Origin: RYN-433 sp036558265
GTDB lineage: Bacteria > Planctomycetota > Phycisphaerae > Tepidisphaerales > Tepidisphaeraceae
Assembly (NCBI GenBank): GCA_036558265.1
Contig: DATBFY010000592.1
Coordinates: 1 to 24,303 of the forward strand
Direction: 5' to 3'
Length of the DNA: 24,303 bases
The position numbers and the translations under genes are program-made. Of the stretch, positions 1 through 8,088 are shown one piece after another; position 1 is the first letter of the stretch, and every line of letters starts with the position of its first letter. The notes below the pieces were generated by a model. That model saw only the letters and a list, made by a program, of their open reading frames with translations, was not told where the DNA came from and did no database searches.

Positions 1-1
1 T

Positions 2-136
2 TCGACCGCGCGATACACGCGGGCCGACCAGGACCCTACGGGCGTCCCTGTCGTCCACGTCGCAACCGCACCGTCAGCATTTTCCCTGGCGGAGTCGGGC
101 GTCCTGCCACAACACGTGCTCGTCCTTGATGGTTGA
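2..136 (+). CDS. Possible C-terminal end of a gene entering from the left (44 residues)
   Basis: The frame starting at base 2 is open from the window edge to a TGA at 134-136 and reads 44 residues of ordinary-looking composition ending in HVLVLDG. The stretch is too short for a family call. It is listed because it is open to the edge and looks more protein-like than the other frames; in GC-rich DNA this could be chance. Nothing is known about its start or function. Confidence 0.3.
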   Translation, partial: STARYTRADQDPTGVPVVHVATAPSAFSLAESGVLPQHVLVLDG

Positions 137-549
137 TCGCGTCCTGCGATACCGAGAGAGATGCGTCCTACCTCAATCGCGTGGAACCCGTCGTGCGCGC
201 CGCGACAGACGACCTTGCATCATCCCGCCGGCGCGGTTCTAGCCCTGAACCTTCACTCACGAGTTCCTCATTCGCCCCTGATCGTCCCTGAATCAAGCGT
301 CGCGGAGAAATTAGCTGCGCCCATCTATACTGGCAAGCGCGAACTTATGGGATTTTCCGTTCACAGCGGTCTAAACGTCGATAGGGATTGCGTCCGCCAA
401 CTCAAAAAAAATATTGTTCACCAACCGTCCCCGGAGTTATCGGTCCTGTGGAACGACGGTGGACCAATCGCGACGCCACCCGCATGTTATCGACCACTCC
501 CCTCTTTTCCCACCAAAATCCACCGATCCCGACGACGCGCGCCCCTGCG
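137..549. other. Intergenic stretch without a convincing gene
   Basis: About 410 bases between the possible gene end at 136 and the acetyltransferase stop at 550. The short open frames here have proline/arginine-rich or frame-shadow composition and no recognisable motif. A run of eight A at 404-411 would read as T8 in transcripts coming off the minus-strand acetyltransferase, about 140 bases past its stop. I see no strong hairpin in front of it, so it is only a weak termination candidate. Confidence 0.5.
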
Positions 550-1512
550 TCACGGTACGGACCTCCCAACCCGCAGATCCCGCAGCATCGCCACCTTGCT
601 CCCGATTCGCTGCATCCCGTGACGATAGTAAAGCTTCAGCGCCGGCGCGTTCCGCGAATCGACCGCCAGGCACAGTCGCGGCTGCCGGCTTCGCCCCGTG
701 ATCGCCAGCGCCTGCCGCATCAGGACCTCGCCCAGTCCCCGCCCCCGCGCCGCCGCGGCCAAACCCAGGTATACCAACTCCACCGCGTCCCCCCGCAGGC
801 TTTCGCTCAGGAGCAGCACGCCCAGCGGCGATTCTCCCTCCCGCAGGACCAGCCACGTGGTCGGGTCGAACATCCCCGTCGCCTTGTGCCCCGCCAGGAT
901 GTCTTCCACGTTCCGCCGCCCGTTCAGCGCGGGGCAATCCAGGCTGTCCTGGTATGATGCGAGCACCGCACGCCCGAACAGTCCATGCGTCCGGTCCGAA
1001 TAGGTGACCCAGCTCACGCCCGGCGGCAAAGACGGATACGGCGCATCCGCCGCCGCCTGAACCTGGAGGTAATACAGCTCCGCCATCCGCGCGAAGGCCT
1101 CGTCCGCGAACACCCGCTCCAGCGCCGCATCCTGCGGGTCCACCAGCGCCTGCGCCAGGTGGACGCCCCACTGCGCACAGTACCGGCAGACCGGCTCGAT
1201 CAACCGCCGCGTCCCCGCGTCCATCCCCTTCGCCAACCCACCCGGCGGGCTCAGGATCAGCATCGTCCGCCCCGGGCTGATCACCGGCAGCACGGCCGAC
1301 ACCAGGCGCCCCTGGTGCTCGGCCACGTGTATGCCGTCGAAGGTGATCCCCCGCTCGCGCCCCATCGCGATGAACTCCGCCGCCGCCGCCCGCACGTCCT
1401 CTGCCGCCCCCGCGGCACCCCCCGCCTGCCCGCCGGACGGGGTCAGCACCAGCCGCACCGCCGCCTCCAGTTCCTCCGGCCGCGCCGGCCTCGCGCGTAA
1501 TGCGGCCGCCAT
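550..1512 (-). CDS. GNAT-family N-acetyltransferase, probably tandem GNAT fold
   Basis: A 320-residue cytosolic protein. The C-terminal half carries the GNAT acetyl-CoA signature: a beta strand (ELVYLGL) followed by ARGRGLGEVLM, with the R-G-R-G-L-G pyrophosphate loop at about residues 256-261. It then has the late NAPALKLYY motif (about 288-296) typical of the RimI/mycothiol-synthase type. The N-terminal half (from RPARPEELEAAVRLVL) looks like a degenerate first GNAT domain, which would explain the double length. The acceptor substrate cannot be read from sequence. I start at the ATG at 1510-1512: the frame stays open upstream to 1674, but that extension encodes a low-complexity aspartate run and would overlap the promoter and start of the divergent gene at 1677. 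There is no clear Shine-Dalgarno. Confidence 0.85.
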   Translation of the reverse strand: MAAALRARPARPEELEAAVRLVLTPSGGQAGGAAGAAEDVRAAAAEFIAMGRERGITFDGIHVAEHQGRLVSAVLPVISPGRTMLILSPPGGLAKGMDAGTRRLIEPVCRYCAQWGVHLAQALVDPQDAALERVFADEAFARMAELYYLQVQAAADAPYPSLPPGVSWVTYSDRTHGLFGRAVLASYQDSLDCPALNGRRNVEDILAGHKATGMFDPTTWLVLREGESPLGVLLLSESLRGDAVELVYLGLAAAARGRGLGEVLMRQALAITGRSRQPRLCLAVDSRNAPALKLYYRHGMQRIGSKVAMLRDLRVGRSVP

Positions 1513-1567
1513 ATCGCCGTCATCATCGTCGTCGTCGGAGCGTCCGTCCCGAAGCCCCAGAAGATTT

Positions 1568-1597
1568 GACAGCAATCCCACAATTGCGGCACAATAA
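1568..1597 (+). promoter_or_regulatory. Candidate sigma70-type promoter for the exported protein at 1677
   Basis: A perfect TTGACA at 1568-1573 is followed 18 bases later by CACAAT at 1592-1597 (four of six matches to TATAAT). Transcription would start near 1604 and leave a leader of about 70 bases before the ATG at 1677. The site lies in the divergent intergenic region. Confidence 0.4.
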
Positions 1598-1676
1598 CCC
1601 AGTCTGGCATTAATGGACAATGTGCGTCGCGAACGCGGGCGCGCGTCGTACCACACACCCCATGGAGTTCGCACCG

Positions 1677-2339
1677 ATGAAGAAAGTCCTCCCTTACATC
1701 GCGCTGGCGGTCCTCATGTTCGTGGCTTTCCACACGCCGCGCGTGGGCGCGTACCCCAAGCCCAGCGTCAACAAGGTCGCCTGGGAGCTGGATTTCACGC
1801 ATGGCGCCCCCACCCGCATCACCGTCAAGACCCCAGGCGGCGACGCCCCCCAGGCCTTCTGGTACATGACCTTCAAGGTCACCAACAACACCACCGACGA
1901 ACGCGAGTTCCTCCCCGTCATCGAGCTCGTTGACGACAAGGGCAACGTCCACCGCTCCGACCAGAACATCTCCGCCACCGTCTTCGACGCCATCAAGCAG
2001 CAGGAGGGCAGCCGGTTCCTCGAGCCCCTCGCCAAGGCCAGTGGCCGGCTCCTCCAGGGCCCCGAGCAGGCCAGGGATTCGGTCGCCATCTGGCCCGAGC
2101 CCCTCGAACGGATGGGTTCCTTCACCATCTTCGTCAACGGCCTGTCGGGCGAGGCCGTCTTCTACAAGGACGGCAAGGAAACCCCCTTCGACAAGGTCGA
2201 CTGGACCAAGACCAAGCCCGACGAGGCGGGCATCATCCTCCGCAAGACCCTCGAGCTGGACTACCAGGTCCCCGGCGACGAGTTCTACCAGGGCCGCGAC
2301 CCGGTGATCAAAAAGGACGAACGCTGGGTCATGCGCTGA
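1677..2339 (+). CDS. Exported protein of unknown function
   Basis: A 220-residue protein I do not recognise. The N-terminus is a classical signal peptide: KK, a hydrophobic core (about residues 4-18) and a likely cleavage after VGA (residue 25). The mature part has beta-sandwich-like stretches (AFWYMTFKVTNNTTDEREF, then LPVIELVDDKGNVHR), as in Ig-like or DUF-type periplasmic domains that describe how non-covalent additions modify a bulk polypeptide; the rest is rich in charged residues and ends EFYQGRDPVIKKDERWVMR. No cysteines or catalytic motifs stand out. I start at the ATG at 1677 because GGAG sits nine bases upstream (1664-1667) and the signal peptide starts there; an in-frame ATG at 1662 would add five residues. 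It is convergent with the large glycan-degrading gene downstream, with only 37 bases between stops. Confidence 0.85.
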   Translation: MKKVLPYIALAVLMFVAFHTPRVGAYPKPSVNKVAWELDFTHGAPTRITVKTPGGDAPQAFWYMTFKVTNNTTDEREFLPVIELVDDKGNVHRSDQNISATVFDAIKQQEGSRFLEPLAKASGRLLQGPEQARDSVAIWPEPLERMGSFTIFVNGLSGEAVFYKDGKETPFDKVDWTKTKPDEAGIILRKTLELDYQVPGDEFYQGRDPVIKKDERWVMR

Positions 2340-2341
2340 TC

Positions 2342-2372
2342 CAGGCGGCAAATTCGGGGCCCCGTCCGCCTG
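2342..2372. terminator. Bidirectional terminator-like palindrome between convergent genes
   Basis: CAGGCGG at 2342-2348 pairs perfectly with CCGCCTG at 2366-2372, and the enclosed sequence contains the perfect palindrome CGGGGCCCCG at 2355-2364. It fills the 37-base gap between the stops of two convergent genes, as expected for a shared terminator, but has no T-run on either strand. Confidence 0.4.
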
Positions 2373-2376
2373 CGCG

Positions 2377-5300
2377 TCACCCGCGCGCAACAGAACGCCG
2401 GGTTGTCGGCGCGATGCTGAAAAGGCCGGTGGCCGGTTTGCGCGTTGGGGGTGTCTTGGGTTTGACCACTTTGACGGGCTTGGCGGAGAAGACCGGTTTG
2501 GGCTTCGTCGCGCTCACCGGCTCGGCATCGGGAACCGAAGCGGACGCCGCCCCCAGTTGCTGGCTGAAGAGCCAGGAGTAGAGCGTATTGGAGGGGTCGT
2601 TGTAGATCGGATTCCAGATGACGTGACCGCCACCGGCGATCTCCGTGTATTTCGGATTTCCACCGGCGGCCCGGAGTGCCGCGATCATGTTTCGGCTACC
2701 GCTGACGGGAACGATCGTGTCATTGGAGCCATGGAACGCCCAGATCGGGACGTTCTTGATCGCCGACGCGGTGTTGGGGTTCGCGTAGCCGGAAAGTGGG
2801 ACGGCGGCGGCGAAGCGGCCCGGCGCCCAGCGGAGAATGTCCCACGCCCCCATCGCGCCCATGGAAACCCCGGTGACGTAAATCCGCGTCGTGTCGATGT
2901 CGTGGGTGGCGATCACCTGGTCGAGAGCCTTGATCGTCAGGCTCATCGCCTCGGTGGGTGAGCCGTTATAGCTCTGAAACCACATGCTCGGATCGATCTG
3001 CGGGGCCAGGACATAGGCGGCGTACTGGCCGCTTTGGGTGTGGTTGACGATGCCCCCCATCCAGGTGGTCTGGAGGACGTTGTCGGTCCCGCGCTCGCCC
3101 ATGCCGTGGAGATAGAGGATCAGGGGCAGGCGCTGTCCCGCTCCGACCCCGCTGGGCTCGAAAAGGCGGTAGGGGATGGTCTTGACGCCGTCGGTGACGC
3201 TTCCCGTCACGCTCCCGCCCGTGCGCGGGTCGGGATTGCCCACGGGTGGGGGAACCAGCCCCGGCATCGCGTAATTCTTGGAGGCGTCATCGATCACCAG
3301 GACCCAGTCGTTGCCGTAGCCGCTGGTAGGCGGCATGAACGTTTGCGTGCCGGTATTCGAATACGTGCCCGCGTCGCCGGACGAGCCATCCCGCGGGTCG
3401 TACCAATACGCCTTGAGGGATGAGCCCGAGAGCTTCGAGAGATCGACAGTGAAGGATTGCCCGCTGGCGGAATAGACAAAGGCGTAACTGCCATCGCCGC
3501 CCCGCGTCGCCTGAATGTGATCGGAGCCCGAGAGGGTCGATCCGACGACCAGGCTCTGATCGGGCACGCGGCCCAGGTACGGACGCGAGAGCATCAGGCG
3601 CTTGGCGTACTTCATCTCGCCGGCACCCGGGTAATTGAGCGCCTGTTTCCAGGGCTCGCGGCCGAAGGACGTGTCGTTGGAAAAGCCGTAGACCTCCCAG
3701 CTTCCGTAAGCCGCCCCGAACGCGCCGGCGAACAGCGCCCAGTACGTCTTCTTGCGGACGTCGTAGTCGTCAAGGTGGACCGCGTTGATGTCCCCGCCGT
3801 TGGGGATGTTCTCGTAGTTCGGCTCGGAGTCGATCGTGGGCTTGCCGTCGGCGTAGTCGCCGGCAATGAGGGTGTAGTTGGCCGAGTCCCGCGTGTGACC
3901 GGACTGAATGGTGTTGAAGTCCAGCCACGACTCGGACGAACCGAAGTAATCGTCGGACGAATGACCGCCGGGCGGGTGATAGGTAATCAGGTGCGTGCCG
4001 CCATCCCCGGCCTGGAGTCCGGCAGCCAGCGACCGCCAGACGGCCTGCACATCTGACGTGGAAGCCGCCCAGTCGCCGCCGAGCACCCAGATGATGTTGG
4101 GCTGATTGGCGTAGCGGCTGCCCAGCCACTGTCCATAGGTATAGGCATTAGCGGAGTTGAAGACGCGCCGGCCATCGGTCGCCGCGACGGCATCACCCCA
4201 CGTGGGCAGCACCGCGACATAAAGTCCGAGTGACTGAGCCTTGTCCAGGACGTAATCGACGTTGTCAAAATAGGCGGGATTCGGGGTAGCCGGGTTGTTG
4301 TTCAGAAAGACCGACTGGCCATACGCATTGTGCGAGCTGGCGTCCGGGTTATAGAGGACCGCCTGCGTGACGGTGAACTCTTTGCGCGCGCGATCCTGGA
4401 GATAGTAATCGGCATCAGGGCGAGTGATGTCGTTGAACAGGGACCACGCAGTATCCGCCAGCCAGAAGAACTGCGAGCCGTCCGTGCGCTGGATGACGTG
4501 CCCATCGTCGCTGACGCGCAGCGCGCCGGTGGCGCGAGTGGCAGGGGGTGGAGAGGGTGGGTTGTCGCTGGGGGGAAGACCCGGTCCGTCTGCAGGGAAC
4601 AGAAAGCCGGTCGGAATGATCTGGTAGGAAACCGGCCCGCCCCACTTGAGGCCCACGACTGCTTCCCCCTGGTTCTGGTAATACTCGAACTTGATGTCGT
4701 AGCGCTGGCCGGCCTCGAGGTGGATGGGGTCGGAGGGGTACTCGCTCTCGGTCTTGTCGCCCCAGACGTCGAGGATGGATTTGCCATCCACCCAGAGACG
4801 TGCGCCGTCGTCGCTGTTGACGAAGAACGTGTAATCGCCGGTGGAGGGGGCCTGGACCTGTCCCTCCCAGCGGACGCTGAAGGTGGTGGCATCGATGCGC
4901 GAGGTCGGGCGATAGCCACTCCAGCGGAAGGAGACGAGGGGGTCGATGCGGGTGACGGTGGCACCGGTCAGGTCCATGTTGTCGAAATAGGTGCCGAGCA
5001 GGCCGTTGCCGGTGCCGATGACGTAGCCGCCACTGCCACCGGGGTTGCCGGGGTCACCGGGGTCGGTCGGATCACCCGTTCCGTCGTCGCCGCCACCGCC
5101 GCCACCACCGGTTGGGTCGGTGATTACCGGAACGGAGGAAGGGGGGACCAATTCGCGCGGTTGGCTGTCGCTCTGCCATTCCAGTTGAGACTGGGCCTGG
5201 TTGGCATCCTGGTAGTACTCCAGTTTCAGGTCGTAGGTCTGCCCGGCTTGGAGCGTGATCGTGCCGACGTCCACGGGCGTGCTGGCTTCGAGGGTCTTGC

Positions 5301-5880
5301 CGAGGTTGGGGTAGAGGATCGAGAAATCGGCGATGTCCACCTTGCCGTCGTGGTTGAAGTCGCATTCGGGCCCGGTCGAGCCCGTCTGGTTCTCGAGCAT
5401 CTGGTAGTCGATGAAATCGACGACACCGTCGTTGTTGGCGTCGCCGGGGAGGCTGGGACGGTCGGTCCAGCGGTCGATGAGGGTCTGGCCGTCGACGGTC
5501 AGGCGCACGCCGTCGTCGGCCGTGGTGATGAACGTGTACGTTTCGCTGTACTTGGGTTGAATGGTGCCGGTCCAGCGGACGGCGAAGGTGCTGGGCTCGA
5601 CGCCGGGCGCGGGGGAGGAGGCGCCCCAGTCGAAGTTGATCAGCGGATCTGCGCGGGCGAGGACGGGGCTGGTGAGGTTGGCGTTGTTGAAGTAGGTGGC
5701 GGCGAAGGCGTTGTCGGGAGCGGTGCCGTCGAGCATCAAGCGGGGTTCGATCGCCTCAAGCAGGAGGAGCGCGCGGGCGCGCCGTCGTCGGTTTTTATCG
5801 CCCGAGTGCCGATGCAACGAATTACAACCCGAGTCCACGCAAAAACCGCGAACCCGCCGGCGCGATTGGGTCTTAACCAT
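2377..5880 (-). CDS. Giant secreted multidomain glycan-degrading protein: PA14(dockerin insert)-PA14-DUF4038/GH140-esterase
   Basis: A 1167-residue exported protein. An arginine-rich N-terminus leads into the planctomycete LEPR-XLL signature LEAIEPRLMLDG (about 41-52). A PA14 carbohydrate-binding domain (58-145 and about 203-240) is split by two dockerin-type EF-hand repeats (GDANNDGVVDFIDY and CDFNHDGKVDIADF, 146-195). A Gly/Asp/Pro linker precedes a second, uninterrupted PA14 (about 293-423). Next is a DUF4038 (GH140 apiosidase-like) TIM barrel (about 450-773) with candidate catalytic Asp603 (LGGDW) and Glu686 (DSEPNYE), then a beta-sandwich like collagen-binding-2/DUF5605 (YWYDPRDGSSGDAG). 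An alpha/beta-hydrolase esterase (about 890-1106) follows, with Ser1006 (GVSMGAMG), Asp1054 (HGSNDT) and His1086 (GGGHVIW). A Pro/Lys tail ends TTRRSVARG. I start at the ATG at 5878-5880; a TTG five codons earlier is possible. Likely role: removal of side chains and esters from plant pectin (inference). Confidence 0.9.
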   Translation of the reverse strand: MVKTQSRRRVRGFCVDSGCNSLHRHSGDKNRRRRARALLLLEAIEPRLMLDGTAPDNAFAATYFNNANLTSPVLARADPLINFDWGASSPAPGVEPSTFAVRWTGTIQPKYSETYTFITTADDGVRLTVDGQTLIDRWTDRPSLPGDANNDGVVDFIDYQMLENQTGSTGPECDFNHDGKVDIADFSILYPNLGKTLEASTPVDVGTITLQAGQTYDLKLEYYQDANQAQSQLEWQSDSQPRELVPPSSVPVITDPTGGGGGGGDDGTGDPTDPGDPGNPGGSGGYVIGTGNGLLGTYFDNMDLTGATVTRIDPLVSFRWSGYRPTSRIDATTFSVRWEGQVQAPSTGDYTFFVNSDDGARLWVDGKSILDVWGDKTESEYPSDPIHLEAGQRYDIKFEYYQNQGEAVVGLKWGGPVSYQIIPTGFLFPADGPGLPPSDNPPSPPPATRATGALRVSDDGHVIQRTDGSQFFWLADTAWSLFNDITRPDADYYLQDRARKEFTVTQAVLYNPDASSHNAYGQSVFLNNNPATPNPAYFDNVDYVLDKAQSLGLYVAVLPTWGDAVAATDGRRVFNSANAYTYGQWLGSRYANQPNIIWVLGGDWAASTSDVQAVWRSLAAGLQAGDGGTHLITYHPPGGHSSDDYFGSSESWLDFNTIQSGHTRDSANYTLIAGDYADGKPTIDSEPNYENIPNGGDINAVHLDDYDVRKKTYWALFAGAFGAAYGSWEVYGFSNDTSFGREPWKQALNYPGAGEMKYAKRLMLSRPYLGRVPDQSLVVGSTLSGSDHIQATRGGDGSYAFVYSASGQSFTVDLSKLSGSSLKAYWYDPRDGSSGDAGTYSNTGTQTFMPPTSGYGNDWVLVIDDASKNYAMPGLVPPPVGNPDPRTGGSVTGSVTDGVKTIPYRLFEPSGVGAGQRLPLILYLHGMGERGTDNVLQTTWMGGIVNHTQSGQYAAYVLAPQIDPSMWFQSYNGSPTEAMSLTIKALDQVIATHDIDTTRIYVTGVSMGAMGAWDILRWAPGRFAAAVPLSGYANPNTASAIKNVPIWAFHGSNDTIVPVSGSRNMIAALRAAGGNPKYTEIAGGGHVIWNPIYNDPSNTLYSWLFSQQLGAASASVPDAEPVSATKPKPVFSAKPVKVVKPKTPPTRKPATGLFSIAPTTRRSVARG

Positions 5881-6099
5881 GCGGCGTCTCGTCAAAACGT
5901 CTCAATAGGATGTTCGTTCAAGCAGGCGAACGAGAGGCGGCGATCTGTCCTGAGCGGCGGCCCCTCCAGGCCGATCCGTCGATCGTGAACGAATTAACCT
6001 TTTCGGCGGCCAGAGGTCAATTGGAAAATGCGAATGTCGATGCTGAACGAAAGGCAATTCACAGGCGGCGACGGAGTTTCCCGGGTGATTCCCAACGCA

Positions 6100-6105
6100 T
6101 AGAAT
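6100..6105 (+). promoter_or_regulatory. Candidate -10 box for a leaderless ABC-transporter transcript
   Basis: TAGAAT (five of six matches to TATAAT) ends only seven bases before the ATG at 6113, so transcription would start at or next to the start codon. The matching -35 position (6077-6082, TTTCCC) is weak. No Shine-Dalgarno lies in the gap. Confidence 0.35.
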
Positions 6106-6112
6106 TCGGGCC

Positions 6113-8011
6113 ATGCCCCAAGCCGCGCCGGAGCACTCCCCCACAACCGCGAAATCGCACGATTATTCCGGCATCTTCCGGCGATTGCTGTCGCTCCTGC
6201 GGCCCTGGCGGTTCACGATTGCGCTGAGCGTTGTGCTGCTGGTGGTCGGTGGATTCTGCGAGCTGTTTCCCGCGTTCATCTGGAAGTACGTGGCGGATGA
6301 CGTCGCTACGCACCGCCCGTCGTCGCCGATGGTGGCGTGGATGGCGTCGTTCGGTGGGCGGATCACCGATCCCTATAAGCTCATCCTTTCGGCCGTCTGC
6401 TGGTTGTTCGTCGTCTACTGCATCGGCGAAGTCTTCGGGACGCTGGAGACCAACCTGCTCTCGCGCGTGGCGCAGAAGTTCATCTACCGCCTGCGCAACC
6501 AGGTCTATCACAAGCTCCAGACGCAGAGCCTCTCCTACCTTCAGCGGCAGCGCACCGGCGACCTGATGAGCCGGGCGATGAGCGACATCGAGGAGCTTCA
6601 GACGTTCATCGTCAACAGCATCGACGTGATCCTGGGCGAAGGTTTCCTCTGGATCGTCACGGTCGCGATCGTGATGCACTACGACTGGCGGGTGGCCAGC
6701 ATCTCGCTGGCGCCGCTGTTTATGGTGTTCTTCCTGCTGCGCATCTTCAACGCGCGTATCAAGCCGATCTACACGACGGCGCGGGAGCGCCTGGGGGACG
6801 TGTCGAACCGGCTTCAGGAGAACTTGTCGGGGGTGGTGGTCATTAAGATCTTCGGGCGGGAGAAGGAGGAGGCCCGGCGCTTCGCGGATGTGACCGAGGC
6901 GCACTACGAGTCGCAGGTCCGCTCGATCAACGCGAGAAGCCTTTACTTCCCGTTCGCGCGCACCGTCGGCTTTTTCTCAAACATCTTCATGATCGGCGTG
7001 GGGGGGTACCTGCTGCTCAAGGAGTGGGGTGTGCCGGGCGGGTTCACGCTGGGGACGCTGATCATGTTCCGCGCGTACTGGTATCGGCTGTTCGGCCCGG
7101 TGCAGACGCTGGCGCGGGTGAACGACATGGTGCAGCGGGCGGTGGCGGCGGGGCGGCGGGTATTTGAGGTGCTGGACGCGCCCGACGAGCTGCCGGACCG
7201 GGACGATGCGACGCCGATCGCGACGATTCGCGGCACGATGGCGCTGCGCGGCGTAAACTTTCATTATGACACGGACGCCGTTGGTTCTGAATCGCGAACG
7301 CCGCCGGTGGTCCTGCGCGACATCAATATCGACATCCCCGCCGGCAAGACGATCGCGCTGTGCGGCCCGAGCGGCTCGGGAAAGTCGACGATCCTGAATT
7401 TGCTGCTCCGCTTCTACGACCCGACCGATGGGCAGGTGACGCTCGATGGGCGCGACGTGCGGTCGATCACCAAGGATTCGCTGCGCCGGCAGTTCGCGCT
7501 GGTGCAGCAGGAGTCGTTCCTCTTCAACGATTCGATCCTGGACAACATCCGCTACGGGCATCCCGAGGCGACGATGGAGCAGGTGGTCACCGCGGCGAAG
7601 GCTGCGAACATTCATCATTTCATCGCATCGCTGCCGAACGGTTACGACACGAAGGTGGGCGAGCGGGGCGTGCGACTGTCGGGGGGGCAAAAGCAGCGGA
7701 TCTCGATCGCCCGGGCGTTTCTCGCCAACCCGCACATCCTGCTGCTGGACGAGCCGACCAGCAGTGTGGAGCCCGACAGCGAGGCAGCGATCATCGCGGC
7801 GCTGGACCGGTTGATGAAGAATCGAACCACCGTTGTGACCAGCCATCGGCCGAGCCTGATCCTGCAGGCGGATTACGTGTACGTCATCGAGCAGGGACGC
7901 GTGACCGAGCAGGGGACGCCCGACGAACTGCGGAACAACGGCGGGTGGTTCGGGCGGTTCATCCGGACGGCGTACGACGGGGCGGCGGTGGAGGAGGACG
8001 TGGCGGGTTGA
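6113..8011 (+). CDS. MsbA/ABCB-type half-size ABC exporter (fused membrane and ATPase domains)
   Basis: A 632-residue inner-membrane protein with the usual length and order of type IV (ABCB) half transporters: about six membrane helices in residues 30-330, then the nucleotide-binding domain. Visible motifs are Walker A GPSGSGKST (about 417-425), a Q-loop in LVQQESFLFND, the signature LSGGQKQR (about 522-529), Walker B ILLLDEPT with catalytic Glu (about 542-549), and a switch His in TSHRPS (about 575). The D-loop reads SSVEPDSE where most relatives have SALDxxSE, an Asp-to-Glu change. It would work as a homodimer. The family exports lipids, lipid A precursors, peptides or drugs; the substrate cannot be told. 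It is followed 77 bases later by lutB with a hairpin between, so it is probably a separate transcript. Confidence 0.92.
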   Translation: MPQAAPEHSPTTAKSHDYSGIFRRLLSLLRPWRFTIALSVVLLVVGGFCELFPAFIWKYVADDVATHRPSSPMVAWMASFGGRITDPYKLILSAVCWLFVVYCIGEVFGTLETNLLSRVAQKFIYRLRNQVYHKLQTQSLSYLQRQRTGDLMSRAMSDIEELQTFIVNSIDVILGEGFLWIVTVAIVMHYDWRVASISLAPLFMVFFLLRIFNARIKPIYTTARERLGDVSNRLQENLSGVVVIKIFGREKEEARRFADVTEAHYESQVRSINARSLYFPFARTVGFFSNIFMIGVGGYLLLKEWGVPGGFTLGTLIMFRAYWYRLFGPVQTLARVNDMVQRAVAAGRRVFEVLDAPDELPDRDDATPIATIRGTMALRGVNFHYDTDAVGSESRTPPVVLRDINIDIPAGKTIALCGPSGSGKSTILNLLLRFYDPTDGQVTLDGRDVRSITKDSLRRQFALVQQESFLFNDSILDNIRYGHPEATMEQVVTAAKAANIHHFIASLPNGYDTKVGERGVRLSGGQKQRISIARAFLANPHILLLDEPTSSVEPDSEAAIIAALDRLMKNRTTVVTSHRPSLILQADYVYVIEQGRVTEQGTPDELRNNGGWFGRFIRTAYDGAAVEEDVAG

Positions 8012-8031
8012 TTGCGCCCTACGCGTGCAAC

Positions 8032-8050
8032 TCGCCGCACTGTGCGGCGA
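8032..8050 (+). terminator. Hairpin between the ABC exporter and lutB
   Basis: TCGCCGCA (8032-8039) and TGCGGCGA (8043-8050) form a perfect eight-base-pair stem around a three-base loop, 21 bases after the exporter's stop, followed by CTTTCGGG. There is no real U-run, so it may be a weak or Rho-assisted terminator. Confidence 0.4.
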
Positions 8051-8074
8051 CTTTCGGGATTGGCGGGAGGTCCT

Positions 8075-8080
8075 TAGAAT
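8075..8080 (+). promoter_or_regulatory. Candidate -10 box for a leaderless lutB transcript
   Basis: TAGAAT ends eight bases before the lutB ATG (8089), the same box and nearly the same distance as in front of the ABC exporter. The -35 position (TTTCGG at 8052-8057) is again weak. GGGAGG at 8065-8070 lies upstream of the box and is too far from the ATG to be a ribosome-binding site. Confidence 0.35.
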
Positions 8081-8088
8081 CCGCTCCT

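Noticed and set aside
161..701. Short overlapping plus-strand frames upstream of the acetyltransferase stop
   Set aside because: No motif, no Shine-Dalgarno, and the 3' parts are shadows of the minus-strand gene.
1513..1674. 54-residue N-terminal extension of the GNAT protein
   Set aside because: It contains a poly-Asp run and overlaps the promoter region of the divergent gene; the domain starts well after the ATG at 1512.
4330..5988. 552-codon plus-strand open frame opposite the large glycan-degrading gene
   Set aside because: It is antisense to conserved PA14, dockerin and GH140 motifs; its Val/Gly/Asp-rich composition is typical of a complementary-strand shadow in high-GC DNA.
5696..6144. 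Short frames on both strands in the 5881-6112 intergenic region
   Set aside because: They overlap each other and the ends of the real genes and show no conserved-looking motif.
7360..8088. N-terminal extension of lutB into the exporter gene
   Set aside because: It overlaps the ABC ATPase motifs in another frame; LutB homology and length fit a start at 8089.
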